Source: Thiopontia sp013349825 (GTDB lineage: Bacteria > Pseudomonadota > Gammaproteobacteria > GCF-002020875). Taken from it: 40,789 nt of DNA. Positions 14,939 to 24,090 of the stretch are shown piece by piece (position 1 is the stretch's first letter; each line of letters opens with the position of its first letter). Below the pieces are notes generated by a model. That model did no database searches, was not told where the DNA came from, and worked only from the letters and a program-made list of their open reading frames with translations. Where the stretch lies: the NCBI GenBank assembly GCA_963981015.1, contig CAXCCG010000010.1, positions 1 through 40,789 of the forward strand, in the 5' to 3' direction. The translations under genes were made by a program, and so were the position numbers.

Positions 14939-16308
14939 TGCTTATCCTTGCTTTTTTCTGGTTTCAACTTGTGAACAAAGTGGACAAAATCTTTAACCCA
15001 GGGATTTTGTCGGGTATTACGCTGATGAACATACCCTGCCAGCAGGTTTTTGTAAACTACTCCGTCTCTTTTTCCATCAATACCATAACCACGATGGATG
15101 GTATGGGCATATTCAGTATGCTCTGAAAGCCCCTCTAACGAAGAGTAGTGAAACTCATGGGCCGGTATCTCATGAATACCATCACGACTAAAACGAGCAT
15201 AACCACGCCCTTGTGGGCGCTCATGCATTCGACAGTCACCGGCAACCACTCCAACCATCTCCGCTCTTCGACCCAACCACTCAATCTGACGAGAGAGATA
15301 CATCAAACCACCACACTCTGCATAGGCGGGCAGACCTGCTTCGATCGCATCTCTGATTTGTAGACGCATGGAGTGATTACTCTCCAGCAGCTCCATATGG
15401 GTTTCAGGAAATCCTCCTCCAAACAACAGTCCATCCACCTGTGGAAGCTCAACATCATGAATTGGACTGAATGGTACCAACTCGACCCCTTCTGCCCGAA
15501 AAGCATCCAGATCAGCAGGATAGTAAAAACCAAACGCCTCATCACGGGCGATGCCGATGCGTAGGGTTGCTGCGGAAGTAAGATCAATAGTTAAAGATTC
15601 TTCAGGCATTTCATCCGCTTGATCATCCTCATCTTTGGCTACTTCAAGGATGCGCTGCAGATCTACCTGAGATTCCACTACACTACGAATAGAGTCAATT
15701 TTGCTTCGTGCAGCATCGGCCTCATTACTGGGCACCAACCCGAGATGACGTTCAACAATCTCCAGATCTTTATGCCTGCGAATCGTGCCTAATAACTGGA
15801 AATCAGTATAGTGTTCCACCACCTGCTGCAACTTCTGCTCATGGCGACTATTACCTGTCTGGTTGAGAATAACCCCCGCAAACTCAATCTTTGGATCAAA
15901 TTCTTGATATCCCAGTAACAACGGTGCAATTCCACGCGTAATACCATTGGTATTAATCACCAGAATAACCGGAAGCTGGAGTAGTTTTGCCATCGCCCCG
16001 TTGCTATCACTGCCATTCAGTGAGAGTCCGTCATATAGCCCCTTATTGCCCTCCAACAGCACCAGATCACTATCTTTTCTCTCCTGCAGGTAGAGATCCA
16101 GAATCTCCTGCTCCTCCATGGTATAGAAATCCAGGGTATGGCAAGGTGATCCAGCCGCCATGGAGAGCCACATTGGATCTATATAGTCAGGGCCTTTCTT
16201 AAAGGGAGAGACTGAAAGGCCACGTGCAACAAACGCTGCACAGAGACCTAAAGTAACGGTCGTTTTGCCCGAAGATTTATGTGCTGCTGAGAGATAGAGC
16301 TGTTTCAA
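14935..16308 (-). CDS. dsrN: DsrN, sirohaem amidase (cobyrinic acid a,c-diamide synthase family)
   Basis: This 457-aa glutamine-dependent amidotransferase of the CbiA/CobB family makes the sirohaem-amide cofactor of DsrAB. The N-terminal ATPase P-loop is SSGKTTVTLGL (residues 12-22), followed by KKGPDYIDPMW. The C-terminal glutaminase domain contains GGGFPE and the nucleophile motif AECGGLMYLS. The only possible start in this frame is a TTG at 16308 after a run of T; an in-frame TAG lies 21 bases further upstream and there is no ATG between. AGAG about 8 bases before the TTG is a weak Shine-Dalgarno. Sixty-one bases separate it from dsrP, and it overlaps dsrR. Confidence 0.92.
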   Translation of the reverse strand: MKQLYLSAAHKSSGKTTVTLGLCAAFVARGLSVSPFKKGPDYIDPMWLSMAAGSPCHTLDFYTMEEQEILDLYLQERKDSDLVLLEGNKGLYDGLSLNGSDSNGAMAKLLQLPVILVINTNGITRGIAPLLLGYQEFDPKIEFAGVILNQTGNSRHEQKLQQVVEHYTDFQLLGTIRRHKDLEIVERHLGLVPSNEADAARSKIDSIRSVVESQVDLQRILEVAKDEDDQADEMPEESLTIDLTSAATLRIGIARDEAFGFYYPADLDAFRAEGVELVPFSPIHDVELPQVDGLLFGGGFPETHMELLESNHSMRLQIRDAIEAGLPAYAECGGLMYLSRQIEWLGRRAEMVGVVAGDCRMHERPQGRGYARFSRDGIHEIPAHEFHYSSLEGLSEHTEYAHTIHRGYGIDGKRDGVVYKNLLAGYVHQRNTRQNPWVKDFVHFVHKLKPEKSKDKQ

Positions 16309-16369
16309 AAAAAAGCTCTGTAATCGCTATCTTAAGCCCGCAAAAAAGTCAGCCTCTGGTCCCCATTTC

Positions 16370-17584
16370 TTAACAAGGGACATCTGAACTATTTTCAGTA
16401 TGCTCCGCATTCAAGTTATCTGGAACCAGTCGCAGTACCTTAATAGCGAACAGAAACAGTGCAATGGCCAGTGCAACACCACCTAGGCCTAACAGAACCT
16501 CTGGTAATGATGGAGTGTAACTACTGATGACACCATCATTAAAGCTACTACTGACCTCTTTACCGGGGAACAACACAAGAGGATAGGCTTGACCACCAAT
16601 CACAATACCGTAAACCTGCGCGATACCGCCCAGAATCACCAGTACTGAAGCCACAATAAGAGCACGATAATTATGGCTAAATGCAGAGTGGTAGATCAAA
16701 ATTAATGGCACGATACCACCCAGAAATACCTGTACCCCCCAGAAGAGCATGGTGAAGATACCACCCTCTATCAGGATAAAACGCTCAAACCCACTATGTT
16801 CTGCAGCATAGAGGTTGGTGATATGGAAAACCACCGTAAAATAGAGCACTGCTGCGACAAAAACACCAAACAGGTTTTTAAGGCGCATAATGAGGTCGGC
16901 ACTCATCGAACGTTCGGTATAACGATAGGTTCCAATCAACAGAATCATGAAGATCGCTTTACCGAATGCAAAAGACATAATGATAAACATCGGTGCCATC
17001 ACTGCAGCATCATAACCCTGACGTGCCGAGAGAAAGCCGAAGATTGAGCCAGTACCTGTAGTCAATGCCAAACGCCACAAGAAGGCGGCAGTACCAGCAG
17101 TGCGGGTATATTTATGCATTGCCGGATCAAACATGGTCCAGAGATAGGTCAATACAATGACAAAGAAGCCAGTGTAAAGGTAGATATTCCAGGCAAAGAT
17201 TGATTTGAAGTTGTAAGAGGTCATTGCAACGACCAGACGATCTGCTCGACCCAAATCCAATACCAGCACAGCCAACCCGCCCGCCAGTAGGGTCAAGGCC
17301 AGTATCGCCGACATACGTGCCAACGGTTTGTAGATCTTCTGGTTAAAGACCGAAGAGATGGAGGCCACATTCAATGCACCGGAAGCAGCAACAATCAAAA
17401 AGATTGCAAACACATGAGGTATCCCCCAGACGATCTGATTATCCATTCCGGTGGCATGGTGTCCACTATGCTCCATAAAAAAGAACGAACCCGCAGCCAT
17501 CAGGATAAAGAGTCCCAAAACACCCATCAATCCCCAGTAACCGAGACTACGACCTTCAATTCCGCTATAGACCACTCTTTTCAT
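16370..17584 (-). CDS. dsrP: DsrP, NrfD/PsrC-like quinone-interacting membrane subunit
   Basis: This 404-aa integral membrane protein has about ten hydrophobic helices and belongs to the NrfD/PsrC family. In the DsrMKJOP complex it exchanges electrons with the quinone pool and passes them to or from the periplasmic subunits DsrO and DsrJ. A short basic N-terminus (MKRVVYSGIEGRS) precedes the first helix. It has no cofactor motif, as expected. It follows dsrO after 60 bases that contain a small hairpin, ACAGTT-GTG-AACTGT (17615-17629). Length and hydrophobic pattern are normal. Confidence 0.95.
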   Translation of the reverse strand: MKRVVYSGIEGRSLGYWGLMGVLGLFILMAAGSFFFMEHSGHHATGMDNQIVWGIPHVFAIFLIVAASGALNVASISSVFNQKIYKPLARMSAILALTLLAGGLAVLVLDLGRADRLVVAMTSYNFKSIFAWNIYLYTGFFVIVLTYLWTMFDPAMHKYTRTAGTAAFLWRLALTTGTGSIFGFLSARQGYDAAVMAPMFIIMSFAFGKAIFMILLIGTYRYTERSMSADLIMRLKNLFGVFVAAVLYFTVVFHITNLYAAEHSGFERFILIEGGIFTMLFWGVQVFLGGIVPLILIYHSAFSHNYRALIVASVLVILGGIAQVYGIVIGGQAYPLVLFPGKEVSSSFNDGVISSYTPSLPEVLLGLGGVALAIALFLFAIKVLRLVPDNLNAEHTENSSDVPC

Positions 17585-17644
17585 CTTGCTCTTCCGTGAT
17601 TGGTTAACACATTGACAGTTGTGAACTGTACCATTAGATCCCGC

Positions 17645-18430
17645 TTAAATTCCGCTATAGCGAACACCGGGACTGGTTCCCAAGTCTGCACGAATTTGTG
17701 TAGAACTGACCGTAGCCAGCTTCTTGGAAATCTCACTATTAGGGTCATTGAGATCACCAAACATCATTGCACCCTTATCGCAGCTTTCAACACATGCGGG
17801 CTGATCACCACGATCTACCCGGTGAACACACATAGTGCAGGATTCAACCGTACCCTTACCTCGCGGAGCATGGCTTTTCTGGTCATGCATCGACTCATGA
17901 ATGAAGGAGCGGGCCTTGTAGGGACAAGCCATCATACAGTAACGACAACCGATACAGATATGCTTGTCTACCAATACGATACCATCCGCACGCTTCATAG
18001 AAGCACCGGTTGGACAGACATCCACACAAGGTGGATGTTCACAGTGCTGACACATCATCGGTAGCTGGTTGGTATGACCTGTATCTGTATCACGTACCGT
18101 TACGGTGCGAATCCACTGCGCCTTTTGACGTGAGTTGGAGAGAGACTCATCCGTGGAACCAATCCCCCAACCATTCTCCTGTTGACAGGCAATGACACAA
18201 TCTTTGCAACCCTCTTCACAACGGTTAGTATCGATCAACATGCCCCAGCGTTTGGCACTGCTTGCACCCTCAGATGAAGCCTCTGCATTTGCAATGGTCA
18301 TCAAGGTTATTCCTGGTGCGATCACTGCAGTAGCCCCTGCTGCCTGCCCCAGGAAACGGCGACGTGCAGTATCTACAACCTGTGCATTATGTTCTGCACT
18401 ATTCAGATCCATTTTCTGCTTCTGACTCAT
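17645..18430 (-). CDS. dsrO: DsrO, Tat-exported periplasmic ferredoxin-like subunit
   Basis: This 261-aa iron-sulfur protein of the DsrMKJOP complex carries a Tat signal, RRRFLGQAAG (residues 23-32), followed by a hydrophobic stretch ending at ANAEA. Four cysteine groups for [4Fe-4S] clusters are visible: CEEGCKDCVIACQ, CQHCEHPPCVDVCP, CIGCRYCMMACP and CTMC...CVESC. ATG 18430 is chosen because GAGG stands 8 bases upstream and the ATG overlaps the dsrJ stop as ATGA; a longer reading to 18481 has no support. It links DsrJ haems in the periplasm with DsrP. Confidence 0.95.
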   Translation of the reverse strand: MSQKQKMDLNSAEHNAQVVDTARRRFLGQAAGATAVIAPGITLMTIANAEASSEGASSAKRWGMLIDTNRCEEGCKDCVIACQQENGWGIGSTDESLSNSRQKAQWIRTVTVRDTDTGHTNQLPMMCQHCEHPPCVDVCPTGASMKRADGIVLVDKHICIGCRYCMMACPYKARSFIHESMHDQKSHAPRGKGTVESCTMCVHRVDRGDQPACVESCDKGAMMFGDLNDPNSEISKKLATVSSTQIRADLGTSPGVRYSGI

Positions 18431-18840
18431 TTTGCAGTCCTCGCCGTTGTTGACTGGGTGTCGGGCTTGGTCGCATGGCACTCGAAGCAGTCAAGGCTCA
18501 CTGCTGTGTAGCTGTGACAACCGCTACAAAACTCACCTTCAGCATTGACTGAAATAAAGTGTCCCTGCTCATCTTTATTGGCGTGGCAATCGACACACCC
18601 TTTAATGCTACCTTCTACCGAACGAATCCCCTGACGCAAGGTACGGTCACGGTCGTGCTTCAACAGCTCCATGTGGTTACGTCGCATCCACGACGTATCT
18701 TTCACACAGGCATCACCTGCATTGGCACCAATTGCGCGCTCATGGTTGTCGCTCAATGCGGCAGAACCAAAGCCCATCAACGCAGTGAAGACCACTGCCA
18801 GGATGCCAACTCGCTGTTTCAACTTTTTAGACAACACCAT
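18427..18840 (-). CDS. dsrJ: DsrJ, periplasmic triheme cytochrome c
   Basis: This 137-aa protein begins with an N-terminal signal or signal anchor (basic LSKKLKQRVG, then a hydrophobic helix to about residue 29). Three CxxCH haem sites follow: CVDCH, CSGCH and CFECH. In DsrMKJOP it is the periplasmic haem subunit; in Allochromatium one haem has an unusual His/Met/Cys ligand set, and an extra cysteine (DACVKD, about residue 45) is present here as a candidate ligand. Its stop overlaps the dsrO start. A stem-loop lies between dsrL and this gene. Confidence 0.95.
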   Translation of the reverse strand: MVLSKKLKQRVGILAVVFTALMGFGSAALSDNHERAIGANAGDACVKDTSWMRRNHMELLKHDRDRTLRQGIRSVEGSIKGCVDCHANKDEQGHFISVNAEGEFCSGCHSYTAVSLDCFECHATKPDTQSTTARTAK

Positions 18841-18888
18841 TTTCAGCCTCTGGTACTTGTTTTACTTGAATACAATCTATCGATAATC

Positions 18889-18913
18889 GGGCAGTTCACT
18901 CCATGAACTGCCC
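18889..18913 (-). other. Intercistronic stem-loop between dsrL and dsrJ
   Basis: GGGCAGTTC (18889-18897) pairs perfectly with GAACTGCCC (18905-18913) over a 7-base loop, within the 90 bases separating dsrL and dsrJ. No U-tract follows on the transcribed strand, so it is more likely an RNA processing or stability element than a terminator. Confidence 0.6.
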
Positions 18914-18930
18914 AATCGCTAGAAGATTAC

Positions 18931-20910
18931 TTACTCACCTAATCCCATCTGAATGTAACCTGTTGGGCAGACATCCTCACAGACATTACAGCCAATACAT
19001 TTGTAGTAGTCCGTATCAACATAGCGTCCAAGCGTACTCTCATTCTTACGCACCTTGAATACAGCACCCTGAGGACAGAAAACAACACAGTTATCACACT
19101 CAAAACACATGCCGCAACTCATGCAACGACCAGCTTCGGCTTGAGCCATCTCTCTGTCCAGCCCCTGCATACGCTCATCAAAGTGCTGCAGTACAGCATC
19201 GGAATCAATCTCTACAAAAGAGCGATGGTTGCGTGGAGTTGCTTCAAAATGGCCCAGGAAGAGCTTTTCGTGGGTAATTATTGATGCAAATGAGCGATCC
19301 TCATAGTTGTGGATTGCAAATTTACTGTCATCGGTACCACGAAGTCCGTCCTCTTTCTCTTTACCTTCACCCGTAGCAATAAACGCTTCTGTTTCCCTAC
19401 CCGCGCTTTCCAGCTGATCCGACATCTGGAAGTGGTGTACATCTACTTTAGGGCGCACTCGCTGCTCACTACCCTTCATATAGTCACAGATAGACTCTAC
19501 AGCAACAGATGCCTGACCAATCGCGGTAGTCAGCAAATGTGGGCGCACGATATCGCCCGCAACAAAGTGTCCAGGCTTCCCTTTTACTTCGTAGTTCTTG
19601 GTCGCATTCATCAGACCACGACCGTTATCCAACTCTTCAAAACCGGTAAAATCACCGACCTGACCGATAGCAGAGGCGATTAGCGTACACTCAATCACCT
19701 CTTCACTCCCTTCAATAACCTCTGCTTTACCTGATTCATAGCTCAGCTGAGCCACTTTCAGGCCAATAGCACGACCACTCTCGTCTAACACAACTTCAAC
19801 GGGGGACAGAGCACCACGAATCTCGACACCCTCACGCAATGCATCATCAATCTCGTGCTGAGCAGCATTCATATTCTCAACAGGCTGGCGAGAGATCAAC
19901 AGGACCTCAGCGCCTTCACGTGCAGCTGTCTCTGCCACATCGTGTGCAGTATCACCAAGGATGATACGCTCTGGGCGATCCTTCTCATTTACATTGGAGA
20001 TATTGCCAATACGACGTGCAACTGAGGCGACATCGATAGAGGTATCGCCGCCACCTACGACTATAATTTTACCGGAAATATGCTTCAGTTTGCCTGAGTT
20101 GAATGCGCTCAAGAAGGCAACACCACTAACACAGTTCACTGCATCACCACCAGGAATTGGCAGAGAGCGACCTGACTGCGCGCCGATGGCCCAGAAGATT
20201 GCATCAAAGTCCTTCTCTAGCTGCTCAACAGTAACATCAGTACCTACACGAGTACTCAGCTTCAGCTCTACGCCCATATCGGTAATGCGCTTGATCTCAC
20301 CTGCCAGCATCTCACGCGGAGTACGATAACCGGGGATACCATAAACCATCATTCCACCCAAGGTATCATGATCATCAAATACGGTTGCACCATGACCAAT
20401 CTTGCGCAGCTGATAGGCTGCTGCCAAACCCGCAGGACCGCCACCAACGATCGCAATCTTCTTACCGGTATCTGCCCCAGCCTCAAAACCGAGGCCGTTC
20501 TCCAGCGCATTGTCACCAATAAATTGGTCAATGGAATTAATACCAACAAAATCATCCACTTCATTACGGTTACACCCATCTTGACAAGGTGCAGGGCAGA
20601 CGCGACCCATGGTGGATGGGAATGGGTTTGCTTTAGCATAGAGCTGGAAGGCATAATCTTCCATACTCATCCCTTCAGGCGGAGTTGTCAGACCACGTAC
20701 GATATCCAGCCATCCACGAACATCGTGACCCGATGGACAGCTTGCTTGGCACGGAGGTGTCTGATGAACATAGGTCGGGCATTTGTGTGTCCAACTCGCC
20801 TGCCAGATCATCTCATCATTATCGTAAAAACGGGCACCTTCCTCACGAGGATAGTCCTCATAACGACGGTAGTTCAACTCTGTGTTCATCTCATCACTTG
20901 GCGTTGCCAT
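18931..20910 (-). CDS. dsrL: DsrL, NAD(P)-linked iron-sulfur flavoprotein oxidoreductase
   Basis: This 659-aa cytoplasmic protein resembles the small subunit of glutamate synthase (GltD) with an added C-terminal ferredoxin domain. The N-terminal Fe-S region contains CQASCPSGHD and CPAPCQDGCNR. The FAD fold is KIAIVGGGPAGLAAAYQ and the NAD(P) fold KIIVVGGGDTSIDVAS. The C-terminal clusters are CMSCGMCFECDNCVVFCP and CIGCNVCEDVCP. In sulfur oxidisers DsrL receives electrons from DsrAB during sulfide or persulfide oxidation and reduces NAD(P). AGGAG precedes the ATG by 10 bases. Eighty bases separate it from dsrK. Confidence 0.96.
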   Translation of the reverse strand: MATPSDEMNTELNYRRYEDYPREEGARFYDNDEMIWQASWTHKCPTYVHQTPPCQASCPSGHDVRGWLDIVRGLTTPPEGMSMEDYAFQLYAKANPFPSTMGRVCPAPCQDGCNRNEVDDFVGINSIDQFIGDNALENGLGFEAGADTGKKIAIVGGGPAGLAAAYQLRKIGHGATVFDDHDTLGGMMVYGIPGYRTPREMLAGEIKRITDMGVELKLSTRVGTDVTVEQLEKDFDAIFWAIGAQSGRSLPIPGGDAVNCVSGVAFLSAFNSGKLKHISGKIIVVGGGDTSIDVASVARRIGNISNVNEKDRPERIILGDTAHDVAETAAREGAEVLLISRQPVENMNAAQHEIDDALREGVEIRGALSPVEVVLDESGRAIGLKVAQLSYESGKAEVIEGSEEVIECTLIASAIGQVGDFTGFEELDNGRGLMNATKNYEVKGKPGHFVAGDIVRPHLLTTAIGQASVAVESICDYMKGSEQRVRPKVDVHHFQMSDQLESAGRETEAFIATGEGKEKEDGLRGTDDSKFAIHNYEDRSFASIITHEKLFLGHFEATPRNHRSFVEIDSDAVLQHFDERMQGLDREMAQAEAGRCMSCGMCFECDNCVVFCPQGAVFKVRKNESTLGRYVDTDYYKCIGCNVCEDVCPTGYIQMGLGE

Positions 20911-20990
20911 TATCAGATGCTCCTATCTCTATAAAATAGCTTTACAAATAAAAATAACCCGAAACCTATAATCCAGTTAAGGATTCGCAG

Positions 20991-22532
20991 TTAATCGTTG
21001 TTCTCAAATACAAGTGCGTCACCCACTAACTGGTGAACGCTGGTAATCATATCCATTGGCATGTCGTAGAACGGCAGTACCTTGCTAAACTGACTCTTAC
21101 AAATTGCGCAGATTGCGGCAAGTGTATCGACACCCTCATCATCAAATACCTTCTTCAGGGCATTCATTCGTGGCATTGCACCTTTAACACGCAACTCCAT
21201 AAGATCATCGGTCAGTAGACCACCACCACCACCACAGCAATAGGTCTCTTCAAACATCGTAGAAGAGTCCATCTCTACATAGTTGTTGACTACGGCCTTA
21301 ATCACTTCACGCGGCAGAATAAACTGACCACGCTCAATCCCACCCATACCGGTGCCACGCGCTACATTACAAGAGTCGTGGAAGGTTACGGTGCGGTGAT
21401 CATTGGCTGATTTGTCAATCTTCAGCGCGTTACGCTGCAACAGATCGTAGGTAAACTCAATGATGTGCTGTGGAGCCGGGTAGCGTGGATCCAGCTGCTT
21501 CTGCAACATCTGCGCATACTTGTCATCTGCCGCTGCACCATGCCCCGTTCCAGCCAAGGTGTTCCAGAAGCTGTAAGCGACGCGCCATGCATGACCACAT
21601 TCACCAACAATAACGCGTTTTACACCCAGCTCCAGTGCTGCAGTACGGATACGTTCAGCCACCTTTTTCATCGTTGGGTAGTTACCAATAAACATACCGA
21701 AGTTAGCGCCCTCAGAGGCATAATCACTCATAGTCCAACTGATACCGGCCTGGTGAAATACCTTGGCATAGCCTAACAGACCATCAATATGGGGTTCAGC
21801 AAAGAAATCTGCTGACGGGGTAATTAACAGGACATCTGCCCCCTTTTCGTTCAGTGGCATACGAATCGGCAGGTCGGTATCGTCTTCCAGATCCTCTTCC
21901 AGATCTTCCAGCGTTGCCTTCAGTGCAGGGCCAGGTAGACCGAGATTATTACCAATTTTCAGTACTTTACCCAAAATCTCGTTATCATATTTCTGACCAT
22001 ATCCTACAGCATCGAGGATATCGCGCGCTGCCATGGTGATCTCTGCAGTGTCAATACCATACGGGCAGAACACAGAACAACGACGGCACTCGGAACACTG
22101 GTGGAAGTAGCTATGCCACTCATCCAGTGTTTCACGGGTCAGATCTTTTGCGCCAACCAGATTAGGGAAGTATTTACCTGCAAAGGTAAAGTAACGGCGG
22201 TAGACGCTACGCAGCAGCTCCTGACGAGCCACAGGCATATTCTTGGGGTCAGCTGTTCCCAAGAAGTAGTGGCACTTGTCGGTACAGGAACCACAATGCA
22301 CACAAATATCCAGAAAGAGGCTGAAGCTACGGGAGGTCTTGCTCAGATCCTCCATCTTGGCGATCGCCTGATCATGCCAATTCTCTACCAGCTCACCCGG
22401 AAAGTTAAGTGCCTCCTGGTGGTCAGGTTTTGCCACAAAGGGTGAAGAGTGGGCCATTGAGCCCTCTTGCAATACCGGAATTTGCAGGTATTCACTCAGA
22501 GCCGGGGTATCAAAATCTACTTTCTTGGCCAC
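20991..22532 (-). CDS. dsrK: DsrK, HdrD-like catalytic subunit of the Dsr membrane complex
   Basis: This 513-aa cytoplasmic iron-sulfur protein is related to heterodisulfide reductase HdrD. Two ferredoxin-type [4Fe-4S] sites lie in the first third (CVHCGSCTDKCHY and CSECRRCSVFCPYG). The C-terminal half has the CCG-type site for the special disulfide-handling cluster (CNVARG, TYCCGGGGG, CAICKSQF). It interacts with DsrC and carries out thiol/disulfide chemistry, passing electrons to or from DsrM. It starts 3 bp after the end of dsrM and must be co-translated with it. Confidence 0.96.
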   Translation of the reverse strand: MAKKVDFDTPALSEYLQIPVLQEGSMAHSSPFVAKPDHQEALNFPGELVENWHDQAIAKMEDLSKTSRSFSLFLDICVHCGSCTDKCHYFLGTADPKNMPVARQELLRSVYRRYFTFAGKYFPNLVGAKDLTRETLDEWHSYFHQCSECRRCSVFCPYGIDTAEITMAARDILDAVGYGQKYDNEILGKVLKIGNNLGLPGPALKATLEDLEEDLEDDTDLPIRMPLNEKGADVLLITPSADFFAEPHIDGLLGYAKVFHQAGISWTMSDYASEGANFGMFIGNYPTMKKVAERIRTAALELGVKRVIVGECGHAWRVAYSFWNTLAGTGHGAAADDKYAQMLQKQLDPRYPAPQHIIEFTYDLLQRNALKIDKSANDHRTVTFHDSCNVARGTGMGGIERGQFILPREVIKAVVNNYVEMDSSTMFEETYCCGGGGGLLTDDLMELRVKGAMPRMNALKKVFDDEGVDTLAAICAICKSQFSKVLPFYDMPMDMITSVHQLVGDALVFENND

Positions 22533-22535
22533 GAC

Positions 22536-23258
22536 TTATTTCTCCATCTCAGCAGCCCATGGGGCAATATGACGCTTCTCACGAGAGTCATCAATCTGGT
22601 TACGGGTTGGACTGAAGAAGATGCCGGGGGCATGCATCAGCTTACTGATCGGGAACACCACCATCAAAATAATTACCAGTGAGAGGTGAGCAATCAGAAC
22701 CGGGTCGGCTGGCAGTGGCTTCCAGTCAAAAACCATCAAGCCGGTCATAAAGTGCTTCAGTGCTACGATGTCGGTGTGTGCAACAAAGGTCATCATCACA
22801 CCACTCATGCCGATACCAATCAACAGCAACAGCATCAGGTGATCTGAAGGTGTACTGATATAACGGATACGCTCTACCAAAAAACGACGTGCCCAGAGTC
22901 CTCCAAGACCTGCAACCATTGCAATGCCACCATATTTACCAAACGGTTGAACAATCTCGGTCAGGAACCATGGACTCTCTTGAAAATAGCGTCCATGACG
23001 TAGCAGCACCAGAAACAGTGCCATATGGAAGACCCAGCCAAAGATCCAGATCCACTTATTGGAACGGAACAGGCTTTCAAACAGTACCACCTCGCGCCCC
23101 ATACGGTAGAGCATTCCACCCTGTGTGCGTGGAGCAGGCATGGTTGGGATCTTGAGCGGAGCCGGTGTGCGCCAGTAAGCGGCAATCCGCTTTGCAACAC
23201 CTACCACCAAAATGACAGTCGCTACATAAAATAGTATGGCAAATAGTCCAGTTAGCAT
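22536..23258 (-). CDS. dsrM: DsrM, NarI-like membrane cytochrome b subunit
   Basis: This 240-aa integral membrane protein of the NarI family has about five to six hydrophobic helices and histidines in helices (FHMALFLVLLRHGRYF, FVAHTDIVALKHFMTG, IAHLSL) that can bind b haems. It anchors DsrK and exchanges electrons with the quinone pool. GGAGG lies 10 bases before the ATG. It is separated from dsrC by 140 bases that contain a strong stem-loop, so the dsrC and dsrMK messages can have different abundance. Confidence 0.95.
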   Translation of the reverse strand: MLTGLFAILFYVATVILVVGVAKRIAAYWRTPAPLKIPTMPAPRTQGGMLYRMGREVVLFESLFRSNKWIWIFGWVFHMALFLVLLRHGRYFQESPWFLTEIVQPFGKYGGIAMVAGLGGLWARRFLVERIRYISTPSDHLMLLLLIGIGMSGVMMTFVAHTDIVALKHFMTGLMVFDWKPLPADPVLIAHLSLVIILMVVFPISKLMHAPGIFFSPTRNQIDDSREKRHIAPWAAEMEK

Positions 23259-23341
23259 ATGCCGTTCGCCTCCGCGATCATCTCAAAATAGTCCATTGAG
23301 GCATTCGCCGAAGCGGCCAATACCAGAAATTCTTTTTAGAT

Positions 23342-23369
23342 TTCCGGGGAGGTACATACCTCCCCGGAA
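23342..23369 (-). other. Strong stem-loop between dsrC and dsrM
   Basis: TTCCGGGGAGGTA (23342-23354) and TACCTCCCCGGAA (23357-23369) form a perfect GC-rich inverted repeat. On the transcribed strand it is followed by AAATCTAAAAAG, not a U-tract, so it is not a standard terminator. A position 30 bases after the dsrC stop suggests a 3' stabiliser or processing site that lets dsrC mRNA accumulate above dsrMKLJOPNR. Confidence 0.8.
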
Positions 23370-23398
23370 CACAGCTTAAATGACGATTGTCATTAAAC

Positions 23399-23734
23399 TT
23401 AGATACAACCAGTTGGTTTAGGCAGACCACCAATCTTACAAGCCTGCTTTGCTGGACCATATGGGAATAGCTCGTAGAGGTACTTGCTGTTACCCTTATC
23501 CTTTCCAAGCTTCTTGCCAATTGCCTTAGTCAGTACACGTACTGCTGGAGCAATCTGATACTCGTCATAATATTCACGCAAGAAATCAATAACTTCCCAA
23601 TGAGCATCGGTCAATTCAACCTCTTCTGTCTCAGCCAGAGCTGCACCAATCACTTTGTTCCAATCATTAATATCAGAGAGGTAGCCCTCTTCGTCAACTT
23701 CTACTGCACTACCATTTACGTCCATAGTTGGCAT
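23399..23734 (-). CDS. dsrC: DsrC, sulfur-carrier substrate of DsrAB
   Basis: This 111-aa carrier protein has both redox cysteines of true DsrC on its flexible C-terminal arm: Cys99 in KQACKIGGLP and the penultimate Cys110 in PTGCI. It accepts persulfide sulfur from the DsrEFH/Tus-type relay, delivers it to DsrAB for oxidation, and is linked to DsrK through a trisulfide or disulfide. AGGAG precedes ATG 23734 by 7 bases. The 51-base gap after dsrH is U-rich on the transcript and holds a weak hairpin (CCGA/TCGG), and a strong stem-loop follows the gene; both agree with the separate, high expression known for dsrC in Allochromatium. Confidence 0.97.
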   Translation of the reverse strand: MPTMDVNGSAVEVDEEGYLSDINDWNKVIGAALAETEEVELTDAHWEVIDFLREYYDEYQIAPAVRVLTKAIGKKLGKDKGNSKYLYELFPYGPAKQACKIGGLPKPTGCI

Positions 23735-23785
23735 AACATTTCTCCTAATCAGAAAAATTAAAAAATAAAACCCGAAACTCTCGGT

Positions 23786-24073
23786 CTAGACCCAGGACTG
23801 AATTTTTTCGTTGTCAGTAACTAGATCTACAAAACCGGCATAGTCCACCATTTCAACACCATCCGCCAAGTTGGCTTCGATGCCGCGTGCAGCCACATCA
23901 CTCTGCAGGGCAACCACCTTGGTCTTGGAGAGTTGATCGGCAACTGTACTTCCTTTCATTGCAGCAAATACACCGTCTTCGATCAACAGTACCGTGCTAT
24001 CTGCGGCAGCATGAGCCATACAAGAGGTGAATGCGTCTCTTTCAAAAGGCGACTTATTTACGATATGTAGCAT
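23786..24073 (-). CDS. dsrH: DsrH (TusB homologue) of the DsrEFH sulfurtransferase
   Basis: This 95-aa subunit of the cytoplasmic DsrE2F2H2 hexamer is homologous to TusB. The conserved cysteine is Cys18 in FTSCMAHA. The rest follows the DsrE/F/H fold (STVLLIEDGVFAA). In sulfur oxidisers the hexamer passes persulfide sulfur to DsrC. It is 17 bp downstream of dsrF, with normal length and no sign of damage. Confidence 0.94.
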   Translation of the reverse strand: MLHIVNKSPFERDAFTSCMAHAAADSTVLLIEDGVFAAMKGSTVADQLSKTKVVALQSDVAARGIEANLADGVEMVDYAGFVDLVTDNEKIQSWV

Positions 24074-24090
24074 AATGAATCTCCTTTATC

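Noticed and set aside
23771..23784. Terminator between dsrH and dsrC
   Set aside because: The transcript is U-rich there, but the stem is only about 4 bp, too weak to call; it may at most cause pausing.
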